DNA from: Methanobacteriota archaeon
Lineage (GTDB): Archaea > Methanobacteriota > Methanobacteria > Methanobacteriales > Methanobacteriaceae
DNA length: 22,468 nucleotides
Direction of reading: 5' to 3'
NCBI GenBank assembly: GCA_023436175.1
Contig: JAEZKE010000046.1
Coordinates: 1-22,468 of the forward strand
Shown here: positions 1-7,409 of the stretch, piece by piece
Layout of the letters: each line of letters begins with the position of its first letter
Numbering within the stretch: the first letter of the stretch is position 1
The notes under the pieces: model-generated
What the model was told of the DNA's origin: nothing
What the model saw: the letters and a program-made list of their open reading frames with translations, nothing else
Database searches by the model: none
Position numbers and translations under genes: made by a program

Positions 1-16
1 TTTGAATGTTCAATTA

Positions 17-25
17 TTTATATAA
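17..25 (+). promoter_or_regulatory. Candidate TATA box for the first gene
   Basis: TTTATATAA lies about 55 bases before the ATG at 81. It fits an archaeal TATA box and would leave a leader of some 30 bases, containing an AGGG-type ribosome site at 71-74. Such boxes are common by chance in DNA this AT-rich. Confidence 0.35.
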
Positions 26-80
26 GATAGACTATATAATCTCATAGATACTATTTAGACATTTCATAAAAGGGCTTACC

Positions 81-488
81 ATGAGTTTTAGAAGATTATC
101 TCGCATTGTTGAAGAGCTATCATCCTGCGTAGAACAAGGAATGCCAATTCTTATCGAGGGTAAGAAAGACGAAGAGGCTTTAAATGAGTTAGGTATTACG
201 GGTAATATCATCAAAGTTTCAGGTTCTGGTCTTAAACTCTTTGAAATTGCAGAAATAGCCGCCAATACATCTTCAAAAGTCATTATACTGACAGATTTTG
301 ATAAAAAGGGAGATATACTTGCAAAAAAACTGTCAGAAGATATACAGAGCCTTGGCTCTCATCCTGATCTTAATATTAGAAAAAATATTATAAAAATCAC
401 GCGAAGATATATTAAAGATATAGAAAGTCTTCCAAAACATATGAAACAATTAGAATTAGAAATAAATCCTTATGGTAATTACCTATAA
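81..488 (+). CDS. Small stand-alone TOPRIM domain protein (UPF0292-like)
   Basis: This 135-residue protein is little more than one TOPRIM fold. The glutamate motif is ILIEGKKD with Glu26, and the DxD motif is LTDFDKKGD with Asp72 and Asp74, the usual metal-binding trio of primases, topoisomerases and OLD nucleases. Archaeal proteins of this size are grouped as UPF0292; their biochemical role is not established to my knowledge. No other domain is visible, and the C-terminal third is basic and helical, with a possible nucleic-acid-binding role (inference). AAAGGG lies just before the ATG at 81. It is followed in the same direction, 101 bases on, by dnaG, which also carries a TOPRIM domain. That neighbourhood suggests a job in DNA or RNA processing, but no substrate can be named. 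Confidence 0.85.
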   Translation: MSFRRLSRIVEELSSCVEQGMPILIEGKKDEEALNELGITGNIIKVSGSGLKLFEIAEIAANTSSKVIILTDFDKKGDILAKKLSEDIQSLGSHPDLNIRKNIIKITRRYIKDIESLPKHMKQLELEINPYGNYL

Positions 489-499
489 TTATTATCAAG

Positions 500-527
500 G
501 GGATTTCCGCCAAAATATGGAAAGCCC
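500..527 (+). other. Hairpin in the leader of dnaG
   Basis: GGG-A-TTTCC (500-508) can pair with GGAAA-G-CCC (519-527) across a ten-base loop, with one A-G mismatch. It lies between the stop of the TOPRIM gene and dnaG, 63 bases before the dnaG ATG. It has no T-run directly after it, so it may be an mRNA leader structure rather than a terminator. This is pairing by eye only. Confidence 0.35.
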
Positions 528-589
528 ACCCTAATGATCTTAATCAATTCAAATGTATCTATAATTATAATAATAACAGGAGGCCCATT

Positions 590-1750
590 ATGGGAAAAGG
601 AGAAGAAATAAGTACAACTAAATACCTCATTCACGCTCAAATTAACGCTAACGGAATTGTAGAAAAGCCAGATGTCGTCGGTGCGATCTTTGGACAGACA
701 GAAGGGCTTTTAAGCAATGATCTTGATTTAAGAGAATTACAAAAAACAGGACGTATAGGACGAATTAAAGTTAATATTAACTCACGAGGAGGACGCTCAA
801 AAGGAGAAATTGTAATCCCATCAAGTTTAGATAGAGTTGAAACTGCAATTCTCGCAGCATCGCTTGAAACCATCAATCGTGTAGGGCCTTGTGAAGCTTA
901 TATACAGGTTTCTAAAGTTGAAGATGTCCGAGCTGTTAAAAGACGGAGAGTTGTTGACAGGGCAAAAGAACTATACAAAGGCATGATGGAAGAAGTAACT
1001 CCAGAAAGCCTTAAAATGATAGAAGAAGTAAAAGAAGCCATGAGAATTCATGAAATAACTGAATTTGGTGATGAAAGGCTTCCTGCAGGCCCCAATGTAG
1101 CTACTTCAGATGCTATCCTTGTAGTTGAAGGAAGAGCAGATGTCTTAAATCTCCTCAAATATGGGGTAAAAAATGCAATAGCAGTAGAAGGTGTAAGTGT
1201 ACCTAAAACTGTTGCTGAATTAACTAAAAATAAAACCGTAACCGCATTTGTCGATGGAGACAGGGGCGGGGAACTTATACTAAAAGAATTATTACAGGTT
1301 GGGGAAGTAGATTACGTCACCAGAGCTCCAAGAGGAAAAGAAGTTGAAGATCTAGAGAAAGAGGAAGTAATGGTGGCTCTAAGAGATAAAGTACCTGTTG
1401 AACAAATGTATCACGATCTTGGAGTTAAAGTTGAAAAGATTGAAGAGAATGAAAAAGAAAAAGCCGAAGATAAAATCACTGTTCTCAGAAATGTTTTAAA
1501 AGATTTAGAAGGTTCTGGAAATGCAGAAATCTTTGATGATGCTTTAAACATTCTTAAAGAAGTTAAGGTCGAAAATCTCTATGATGAACTTAAAAATATC
1601 GAAAATAACACATATGCAGTGGTATTTGACGGTGTTATAAGCCAGAGATTAATAGACATTGCAAAAGAAAAAGGACTTAAACATGTTGTAGCGGTCAGAA
1701 TGAGCGACGTGGTTAAAAAACCAAGCCCAATTAAAGTTATAACAAGATAA
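590..1750 (+). CDS. dnaG: Archaeal DnaG-type primase
   Basis: This 386-residue protein is the archaeal form of DnaG, which lacks the bacterial zinc-binding and helicase-binding domains. An N-terminal conserved region (about 1-165, with the basic stretch RAVKRRRVVDRAKELYKGM) precedes the TOPRIM domain. There the glutamate motif is VVEGRAD with Glu180 and the DxD motif is FVDGDRGG with Asp222 and Asp224, all intact. The remaining part, rich in Glu and Lys, is the variable C-terminal region. Archaeal DnaG makes short RNA primers in vitro and is also found bound to the exosome, where it favours poly(A)-rich RNA; which role dominates is unsettled. The start is firm: AGGAGG at 578-583 precedes ATG 590 by six bases. 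A strong hairpin lies after the stop. The next gene is a LonB-like ATPase. Confidence 0.95.
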   Translation: MGKGEEISTTKYLIHAQINANGIVEKPDVVGAIFGQTEGLLSNDLDLRELQKTGRIGRIKVNINSRGGRSKGEIVIPSSLDRVETAILAASLETINRVGPCEAYIQVSKVEDVRAVKRRRVVDRAKELYKGMMEEVTPESLKMIEEVKEAMRIHEITEFGDERLPAGPNVATSDAILVVEGRADVLNLLKYGVKNAIAVEGVSVPKTVAELTKNKTVTAFVDGDRGGELILKELLQVGEVDYVTRAPRGKEVEDLEKEEVMVALRDKVPVEQMYHDLGVKVEKIEENEKEKAEDKITVLRNVLKDLEGSGNAEIFDDALNILKEVKVENLYDELKNIENNTYAVVFDGVISQRLIDIAKEKGLKHVVAVRMSDVVKKPSPIKVITR

Positions 1751-1759
1751 TTCTTTATT

Positions 1760-1791
1760 TCCACTGATTTATCGGTGGACATTCTTTTATT
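1760..1791 (+). terminator. Hairpin with T-rich tail after dnaG
   Basis: TCCACTGA (1760-1767) pairs with TCGGTGGA (1772-1779), including one G-T pair, across a four-base loop. It is followed by a T-rich stretch to about 1791. Placed ten bases after the dnaG stop, it looks like a transcription terminator or an mRNA 3'-end structure. Archaea mainly use T-runs, so the stem may serve mRNA stability instead. Confidence 0.5.
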
Positions 1792-1810
1792 TAATAAATA
1801 TTAACTTTAA

Positions 1811-1853
1811 GCGCCGCTTGGGATCAAACATCCCTAAATTACAGTCTCGGGGT
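1811..1853 (+). promoter_or_regulatory. GC-rich structured leader of the LonB-like ATPase gene
   Basis: In otherwise AT-rich DNA this segment has GCGCCGC at 1811-1817, a small hairpin GGGAT (1820-1824) with ATCCC (1830-1834) over a five-base loop, and the ribosome site CGGGG at 1848-1852. The ribosome site is eight bases before ATG 1861 and decides that start over the ATG at 1873. Whether the hairpin controls translation cannot be told from sequence. Confidence 0.4.
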
Positions 1854-1860
1854 ATTTATT

Positions 1861-3372
1861 ATGTATGTTAACATGAAAAAAGAGTTTTTAGGAGATATAG
1901 AAACTACAAAAGACATTTTAATACCAAAAGACCCCTTAAATAGAGTTATCGGGCACGATGATATTATAAAATTTGTAAAAATAGCGGCAAAGCAGAGGAG
2001 AAATCTGCTGCTTGTCGGGCCTCCAGGGATTGGAAAATCATTGATAGCTCAAGCCATTTCTTTTCATTTAAACGAACCTAATGAAGAAATAACCGTTGTA
2101 CACAACCCTGAAAGACCTGAAAGGCCTTTCGTTGAACTCAAAACCCGTAAAGAACAGGAAAGTGAAAGAATAAATCTGCAAAAGGCAGAAGGAGATGTTG
2201 TAGATCCCTCTGAAGTTCCAGATGCAGTTGCAGAGAGACTAGGATTTAGATGTATTCATTGTGGAAGTTTTAACAGCGCATATCAAAGCATATGCCCCAA
2301 CTGCGGGGGAGACAAATTTTCACATATCAACGCAAGAAGAAAACATTTAGGTGACCTCTTAGGGATGTTCGAAATGAACAGTGGCCCCATAAGTATCCCC
2401 CAGGATAGAGTAACAACCACTCGAGTTAAAAATGGGAAAGAAGAAGTTGTGATCTATGAAAGAATAGACGGGGACAAAATCAAGATACTTGACCAGCATG
2501 CTCTTGAAAAACGGCGTGAACTCGTGGATGAAAAACCAAAAAATGTCATAGTTCCACTTAAAAGAAAATTATTTATCCAGGCAACTGGAGCAAGTGAAAC
2601 TGAACTTTTAGGAGATGTCAGACATGATCCTTATGGAGGGCATCCAGATTTAGGAACACAACCCTATGAACGAGTTGTACCCGGTGCAATACATGAAGCT
2701 CATGAAGGAGTTCTTTTTATAGACGAAATAGTTCATATTGCAAGATTACAGCGTTACATATTAAGTGCAATGCAGGACAAAGTATTCCCAATTATTGGAA
2801 GGAATCCACAAAGCGCTGGAAGTTCAGTTAAGGTTGAAAACGTTCCATGCGATTTTATTTTTGTGGGTGCATGTAACATACGGGATATACCATATATACT
2901 ACCACCTTTACGCTCAAGAATACAGGGAGAAGGCTATGAAATCCTCATGAAGACAACAATGCCGGATACTGAAGAAAATATTGCAAAACTTGCGCAATTT
3001 GTAGCTCAAGAAATTGAAATGGACGGTAAAATACCCCATGCATCAAAGGGAGCTGTCGAGATATTAATTGAAGAAGCAAGGAAAAGAGCAAAGGTTATTG
3101 ATGAACAAAAAGATTCTCTAACTCTTAGATTAAGAGATCTTGGTGGCGTTGTAAAAATGGCTGGTGATGTGGCTGTAATGGAAGGTGCAGACATTATAAG
3201 CGAAAAACATATGAACTTTGCCGTAAATAACGCTATTTCAATTGAAGATCAGATTCTTAAAAGATATAACTCATTTGAAAACGCCATCCAGAAAGATTTA
3301 TCCAGTTCTCAGAGCATGGGAAATGGCAAAGGATATGGACCAAATGAGAATGTAGACAGAAGTTATATGTAG
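1861..3372 (+). CDS. LonB-like AAA+ ATPase with zinc ribbon, no protease domain
   Basis: A 503-residue ATPase. Walker A is GPPGIGKS (53-60) and Walker B is VLFIDEI (284-290). Just before Walker B, the stretch around HPDLGTQPYE (261-270) and VPGAIHEAHEG closely resembles archaeal LonB proteases. Unlike LonB there are no transmembrane segments between the Walker motifs and no Ser-Lys protease domain: the protein ends soon after the AAA+ lid. The Walker A to B spacing is instead filled by an insert carrying a zinc ribbon, CX2C-X10-CX2C, with Cys131, Cys134, Cys145 and Cys148. The insert suggests recognition of nucleic acid or a partner protein (inference). It lies downstream of dnaG and upstream of xerA, all on the plus strand. 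The function is unknown; names such as ATP-dependent protease would be misleading. Confidence 0.85.
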   Translation: MYVNMKKEFLGDIETTKDILIPKDPLNRVIGHDDIIKFVKIAAKQRRNLLLVGPPGIGKSLIAQAISFHLNEPNEEITVVHNPERPERPFVELKTRKEQESERINLQKAEGDVVDPSEVPDAVAERLGFRCIHCGSFNSAYQSICPNCGGDKFSHINARRKHLGDLLGMFEMNSGPISIPQDRVTTTRVKNGKEEVVIYERIDGDKIKILDQHALEKRRELVDEKPKNVIVPLKRKLFIQATGASETELLGDVRHDPYGGHPDLGTQPYERVVPGAIHEAHEGVLFIDEIVHIARLQRYILSAMQDKVFPIIGRNPQSAGSSVKVENVPCDFIFVGACNIRDIPYILPPLRSRIQGEGYEILMKTTMPDTEENIAKLAQFVAQEIEMDGKIPHASKGAVEILIEEARKRAKVIDEQKDSLTLRLRDLGGVVKMAGDVAVMEGADIISEKHMNFAVNNAISIEDQILKRYNSFENAIQKDLSSSQSMGNGKGYGPNENVDRSYM

Positions 3373-3453
3373 TAAAACTTATGTAGTATAACCCCTAAAC
3401 CAAAATACGCTATTATCTAATTTCAATAAAATAAACATGCCATAGCTGATACC

Positions 3454-4434
3454 ATGAATCCATATTCTAATCACGTGAGAAGAAACGGGGGAGAAATTGT
3501 CTCTGAAGCACACGGCTATGACATGAAAAACTCTATTTTAGAAGATTATGATTTTCCAGAGATGATAGAGGATTACCTCATTGAACTTGAGATAAGAAAT
3601 TATTCACGAAATACCATCAAAACGTATAAATCAATAGTTCTTAATTTTTATAAATTTTTACAGCTTGAAAAAAATCTCACTGATGAGAGACGAGTTTTAA
3701 GGGCATTTAAGAAGTATATAACCCACCTGAAACGTGACAAAAACGTTTCACAGAACTACATATACCTGGTAACCGTTGTGGTGAAAAAGTTCTTTGAATT
3801 CGGCGGTATTCACATTTTAAAAGAAATTAAAACGCCTAAGCGAACTAAATCACTTCCTAAGCATTTAAACGAGCAAGAAGTGAAAAACCTGATACATGCA
3901 TTTGACAAGGTAGATGAAAACTTATCTCAACATGCCATGATTAGAAATCTCAGAAATAAAGTGATTTTAGCTTTACTTTATTCATCAGGTCTAAGGGTTT
4001 CAGAACTGGTATATCTCCACACGGATAATGTTGACTTAAGAGAAAGAACAATAAGAATTCGTGGTAAAGGGGAAAAGGACCGAATTGTACTCTTTGATGA
4101 CCGGACAAAAACATTAATCGAAGAATATATAAATAAAAAAGATGATGACAGCCCATTTCTTTTTGTAAACCGGTCTGGAAATCATTTAACCCCAAGATAT
4201 ATTCAGATGATGATTAAAGACCACGCTAAAGCGGCAGGGATTAAGAAAAAAGTAACTCCCCACATTTTAAGGCACTCATTTGCAACCCACCTTCTAAAAA
4301 ATGGTGTAGATATCAGAGCAATTCAACAGCTTTTAGGACATGCAAACCTGAGTACCACTCAGATTTATACCAGTGTAGACATGCATACACTTAAAAATGT
4401 TTATGATAAGGCTAAATCTGTTTATCAGAATTAA
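3454..4434 (+). CDS. xerA: Tyrosine recombinase, XerA type
   Basis: A 326-residue site-specific recombinase. An N-terminal SAM-like core-binding domain (about 36-125, with YSRNTIKTYKS) is followed by the catalytic domain with every active residue present: Arg181 (SSGLR), Lys205 (GKGEKDR), His270 and Arg273 (HILRH), His296 (LLGH) and the nucleophile Tyr305 (QIYTS). Archaeal XerA resolves chromosome dimers at a dif site, but integrases of mobile elements look alike. The stable neighbours argue for the chromosomal role. The start is uncertain: there is no ribosome site before ATG 3454, and Met24 (ATG 3523) is an alternative at the edge of the conserved region. A diverged copy of the last 13 codons lies 339 bases downstream. 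I found no convincing dif palindrome nearby. Confidence 0.88.
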   Translation: MNPYSNHVRRNGGEIVSEAHGYDMKNSILEDYDFPEMIEDYLIELEIRNYSRNTIKTYKSIVLNFYKFLQLEKNLTDERRVLRAFKKYITHLKRDKNVSQNYIYLVTVVVKKFFEFGGIHILKEIKTPKRTKSLPKHLNEQEVKNLIHAFDKVDENLSQHAMIRNLRNKVILALLYSSGLRVSELVYLHTDNVDLRERTIRIRGKGEKDRIVLFDDRTKTLIEEYINKKDDDSPFLFVNRSGNHLTPRYIQMMIKDHAKAAGIKKKVTPHILRHSFATHLLKNGVDIRAIQQLLGHANLSTTQIYTSVDMHTLKNVYDKAKSVYQN

Positions 4435-4438
4435 ACTT
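4393..4438 (+). repeat. Direct repeat, copy 1: 3' end of xerA
   Basis: The last 13 codons and stop of xerA match 4732-4777 without gaps, 41 of 46 bases by my count. Copy 2 reads KNIHDKAKSVYEN and stop, against KNVYDKAKSVYQN here. Two of the five differences are silent third-position changes. This pattern looks like the end of a homologous gene rather than a recent copy. Confidence 0.8.
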
Positions 4439-4572
4439 TTTATCAATTTATACATCAAAAGAAGCAGAATTCTCACTTTTTCTAGATATCCAATATAAAC
4501 TTGAGAATCTAAAAGTTATTTAAATAATTTCATTTGTTATTTAGAATCGCGACCAGGAAAAAACAAGTCTTT

Positions 4573-4710
4573 GCAGTCAAAATCTTTGATTTTAGCTGCG
4601 AATATTTTGATCAACCACTCAAAAATTCATAGAATTTTTGGTGTTTACAAATCGAAGATTTGTGACCGTGAAAATTGAAAATTTTCACACCCCCCGAAAA
4701 CTTTGTTTTC
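4573..4710 (+). repeat. Cluster of short palindromes with three-base loops
   Basis: Five AT-rich hairpins stand close together: 4573-4599 (GCAG..CTGC, inner arms around TTT), 4620-4640 (CAAAAATTC/GAATTTTTG, loop ATA), 4647-4663 (ACAAATC/GATTTGT, loop GAA), 4668-4688 (GTGAAAATT/AATTTTCAC, loop GAA) and 4696-4710 (GAAAAC/GTTTTC, loop TTT). The segment 4642-4689 recurs in inverse orientation at 19472-19521, between DUF763 and nadA. No reading frame is visible. It fits a family of dispersed palindromic elements; function unknown. The rest of the gap 4435-4917 is AT-rich with nothing else that I recognise. Confidence 0.75.
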
Positions 4711-4731
4711 AAGGGATTTTTTAAAAGGTTG

Positions 4732-4777
4732 AAAAATATTCATGATAAGGCTAAGTCTGTTTATGAGAACTAAACTT
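4732..4777 (+). repeat. Direct repeat, copy 2: relic of a second xerA 3' end
   Basis: This copy still encodes the C-terminal residues KNIHDKAKSVYEN and a stop, but similarity to xerA is lost just upstream, where the palindrome cluster begins. It could be what remains of a second, divergent xerA after deletion, or the displaced original 3' end after something inserted at the end of xerA. See the matching entry at 4393-4438. Confidence 0.8.
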
Positions 4778-4917
4778 GTTATTTTTTAAAATAAGTATTA
4801 AACTAAATCTTTTTTGTTAATAGATGCTCCCTAAATTTCTATATTTAATTAAACTTGCTATTTTTAAAAGTTAAAATTATCAATAAAATAATATATTTTA
4901 CCAGATATAATAATATC

Positions 4918-5223
4918 ATGGAAAGTAATATTAAAAACGTGATCTGTTCTGCAATACAGTCTAAGCAGATGATCCAGTTCAACTATGAAGACAGCACCCG
5001 TATAGCTGAACCATACTGTTACGGAGAAAGTAAAACAGGTAATGAAGTTTTAAGGGCTTTTCAAGTTAAGGGAGGCAGCAAATCAGGTATTCCCTCTGGA
5101 TGGAAACTATTTAGGGCATCTAAAATGGAAAATATTACAATTACTGATGAATACTTTGTAATTGGACATGATTACGGTAAAGAGCCTGTAATTAAGAATT
5201 CATACTGCTGCATTAAATGGTAA
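4918..5223 (+). CDS. Small WYL-domain-like protein
   Basis: A 101-residue protein resembling the core of WYL domains, ligand-sensing modules of transcription regulators and defence systems. Signs are IQFNYEDSTRIAEPYCYG near the N-terminus, NEVLRAFQV, and the closing WKLFRASKMENITI. Single-domain proteins of this kind, without a DNA-binding domain, are widespread and unassigned. I chose ATG 4918 because the conserved part begins there; the frame is open upstream to a TTG at 4855, which would add an unlikely 21-residue leader. There is no clear ribosome site, and an AT-rich stretch 25-40 bases upstream could hold the promoter, so a leaderless mRNA is possible. The flanking genes give no functional hint. 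Confidence 0.7.
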   Translation: MESNIKNVICSAIQSKQMIQFNYEDSTRIAEPYCYGESKTGNEVLRAFQVKGGSKSGIPSGWKLFRASKMENITITDEYFVIGHDYGKEPVIKNSYCCIKW

Positions 5224-5306
5224 AATTTATTATCTGATTTCTAATATCCCATCAATTTAAAATAAGAGACAATTAACTTTTTATAGTTTATTAAATAAGA
5301 AGCATT

Positions 5307-5474
5307 ATGATTATTTCATATGCATTATCAGGACTGTTCTTTATACTTTTAGGCATTTCATACATATACGACAAAAAGAAATCCAATGAGAACTATAAAA
5401 CTTCTTCAAAATTAATTACTAGTTTTCTGCTTTTAATGGGATTTATTAGTTTCATAATTGCTTTTTATCTTTAA
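5307..5474 (+). CDS. Small two-helix membrane protein, 55 residues
   Basis: ATG 5307 opens a 55-residue frame. Residues 2-19 (starting IISYALSGLFFILLG) form one hydrophobic helix. A short charged loop YDKKKSNENYKTSSK follows, then a second helix (FLLLMGFISFIIAFYL) running to the stop. That arrangement is typical of a small hairpin membrane protein with a positively charged loop on the cytoplasmic side. A weak purine-rich AAGAAG (5297-5302) precedes the ATG. I do not recognise the family. It sits between a WYL-like protein and an MFS transporter in the same direction. It could be spurious, but the clean hydrophobic-charged-hydrophobic pattern favours a real gene. Confidence 0.55.
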   Translation: MIISYALSGLFFILLGISYIYDKKKSNENYKTSSKLITSFLLLMGFISFIIAFYL

Positions 5475-5590
5475 TTGGTTAAACTTAGTACAACATATAG
5501 TTATACAAATAAATTGTGTAAATTTACAGACAAAATCTAACTAAATTAGGTCTTAATGTTAATTTTTATAAAGTAGAAAATAAAATATCA

Positions 5591-6778
5591 ATGAATAACA
5601 GGCCAATGCCAATTGAAGATAGGAATAATCTAAGAAACCATGCACTTAAATTCATTATTTTACTTGGTGTAGTAAGCCTTCTTGCAGATATGACATATGA
5701 AGGCGCTCGAAGTATAACTGGCCCATATCTTGCAATATTAGGGGCAAATGCAGTTGTAGTTGGATTTGTTGCAGGTTTTGGAGAATTTATAGGTTATGCC
5801 TTTCGCCTTATTTCAGGATATCTAAGCGATCGAACCCGTAAATACTGGACCATAACCATCATAGGATACTCTATAAATTTACTCGCTGTACCCCTTCTTG
5901 CACTTGCAGGAAGCTGGGAAATTGCTGCCGTTCTTTTAATTGCAGAGCGAATGGGGAAAGCTTTTCGTACGCCTGCCCGTGACGTGATGCTTTCACACGC
6001 ATGTTCAGAAGTTGGACAAGGATGGGGATTTGGTCTACATGAAGCTATGGACCAAATAGGAGCTATAATAGGCCCACTCATAATTGCACTTGTTTTATTT
6101 TTTAATGGTAGTTACCAGACGAGTTTCGCATTGCTCTTAATACCTGCAGTTTTAGCTTTGAGTGTACTGGTCATGTCACGATTTCTCTATCCAAACCCGC
6201 ATGAATTGGAAATTAAAACTCCAAAACTTGATGCCAAAGGATTTAATCATATTTACTGGATTTATATGGCTGCCGTAGCCTTAATTGCAATTGGTTTTGT
6301 TGATTTTCCATTTATAGCATTTCATTTTAAAAATTCAGCCATTACATCCGATAGTTTAATCCCAGTATTTTATGCTATTGCCATGGGAGTGGATGCCCTT
6401 GCAGCACTTGCCTTTGGCCGATTATTTGATCGTGTAGGTCTTTCTATTATGATACTTGTCGCTGTTCTTTCCGCTTTTTTTGCACCTCTTGTGTTTTTAG
6501 GCAGTTTTTATTCTGCTTTAATAGGAATTGCCCTGTGGGGTATAGGTCTAGGAGCACAGGAATCTATAATGAGAGCAGCAATTGCGGGAATGTCACAGGT
6601 TCAAAGACGTGGGACTGCATATGGAGTTTTCAATACAGTCTTTGGAGTATTCTGGTTTGTAGGCAGCTTAACTATGGGGATTTTATATGATATTTCCATA
6701 GTATACCTTGTTATATTCTCCATGATATCTCAACTCACCTCTATCCCGCTGTTCTTGTTAATAAGGAAATTTAGATGA
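5591..6778 (+). CDS. Major facilitator superfamily transporter
   Basis: A 395-residue protein with about twelve hydrophobic segments in two halves. The signature loop between helices 2 and 3 is present: FRLISGYLSDRTRKYW, a variant of the GxLaDRxGrk motif. The second half has a matching FGRLFDRVG in its corresponding loop. The motif R-T-P-A-R-D in helix 4 and an acidic residue in the first helix (LADMTYEGAR) are typical of a poorly described MFS branch common in archaea and bacteria. The substrate cannot be told. It acts in the cytoplasmic membrane as a proton-coupled exporter or importer (family knowledge). There is no ribosome site before ATG 5591, so translation may be leaderless. TspO follows 122 bases later with its own ribosome site. 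Confidence 0.88.
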   Translation: MNNRPMPIEDRNNLRNHALKFIILLGVVSLLADMTYEGARSITGPYLAILGANAVVVGFVAGFGEFIGYAFRLISGYLSDRTRKYWTITIIGYSINLLAVPLLALAGSWEIAAVLLIAERMGKAFRTPARDVMLSHACSEVGQGWGFGLHEAMDQIGAIIGPLIIALVLFFNGSYQTSFALLLIPAVLALSVLVMSRFLYPNPHELEIKTPKLDAKGFNHIYWIYMAAVALIAIGFVDFPFIAFHFKNSAITSDSLIPVFYAIAMGVDALAALAFGRLFDRVGLSIMILVAVLSAFFAPLVFLGSFYSALIGIALWGIGLGAQESIMRAAIAGMSQVQRRGTAYGVFNTVFGVFWFVGSLTMGILYDISIVYLVIFSMISQLTSIPLFLLIRKFR

Positions 6779-6886
6779 ATTTAAATTTTATTTTGCCAGT
6801 ATTCATCTTAAAATACACATTAATAAAACAGTGCAAAATATTTAATATTAAAAATAATATAATTATTAATTAATAATTAAGATTTT

Positions 6887-6894
6887 AAGGGGTG
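6887..6894 (+). promoter_or_regulatory. Ribosome binding site of tspO
   Basis: AAGGGGTG ends six bases before ATG 6901, in a very AT-rich leader, and fixes the start of the TspO protein. Confidence 0.7.
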
Positions 6895-6900
6895 TAATTA

Positions 6901-7389
6901 ATGGAAAGCCTTAAAAAATCAGAAATTTTGAAATTGATAGTATCCATATTAATTCCTTTAATTGCAGGTTTTGTAGGTTCTATTGCCACCATGTCTTCCA
7001 TACCCACATGGTATATTACACTTGCAAAACCCACATGGGCACCGCCTAACTGGGTATTTGCACCAGTATGGACAACTCTTTTTATATTGATGGGTATCGC
7101 ACTTTTCCTTGTATGGCGTCAAGGGCTTTGGAGAAGAGATGTTAAAATAGCGGTCATTATTTTCGCAGTACAGCTTGTTTTAAACGTGTTATGGTCAGTT
7201 ATATTCTTTGGGTTACAGTCGCTACTTGGAGGGCTAATTGAAATAGTTTTCTTATGGATAGCGATATTTACAACAATAATTATATTTTACAGGATATCTA
7301 AAGCAGCGGGAATACTCCTTTTACCATATATAGCATGGGTAACTATTGCTTCATATCTAACTTATATGATATACCTTTTAAACGTCTAA
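6901..7389 (+). CDS. tspO: TspO/MBR family membrane protein
   Basis: A 162-residue protein with five hydrophobic helices and the tryptophan-rich signature of the TspO / peripheral benzodiazepine receptor family: WYITLAKPTWAPPNWVFAPVW in the first loop and helix 2, LVWRQG after helix 2, and LNVLWSVIFFGLQ in helix 3-4. The length is standard for the family. TspO proteins bind porphyrins and sterol-like ligands and take part in tetrapyrrole degradation or stress response in bacteria; in methanogens the ligand is not known. No tetrapyrrole gene is nearby. Its ribosome site AAGGGGTG supports this start. The following gene, a broken DUF523 protein, begins 20 bases after the stop. Confidence 0.92.
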   Translation: MESLKKSEILKLIVSILIPLIAGFVGSIATMSSIPTWYITLAKPTWAPPNWVFAPVWTTLFILMGIALFLVWRQGLWRRDVKIAVIIFAVQLVLNVLWSVIFFGLQSLLGGLIEIVFLWIAIFTTIIIFYRISKAAGILLLPYIAWVTIASYLTYMIYLLNV

Positions 7390-7409
7390 AAATACTTTAA
7401 TTTTTTATT

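Noticed and set aside
4435..4917. CRISPR-like array in the palindrome block
   Set aside because: The units differ in sequence, are not evenly spaced, and have no spacers of constant length.
4435..5300. A dif site for XerA close to its gene
   Set aside because: I found no pair of eleven-base inverted arms with a six-base spacer; the local palindromes have three-base loops and do not fit.
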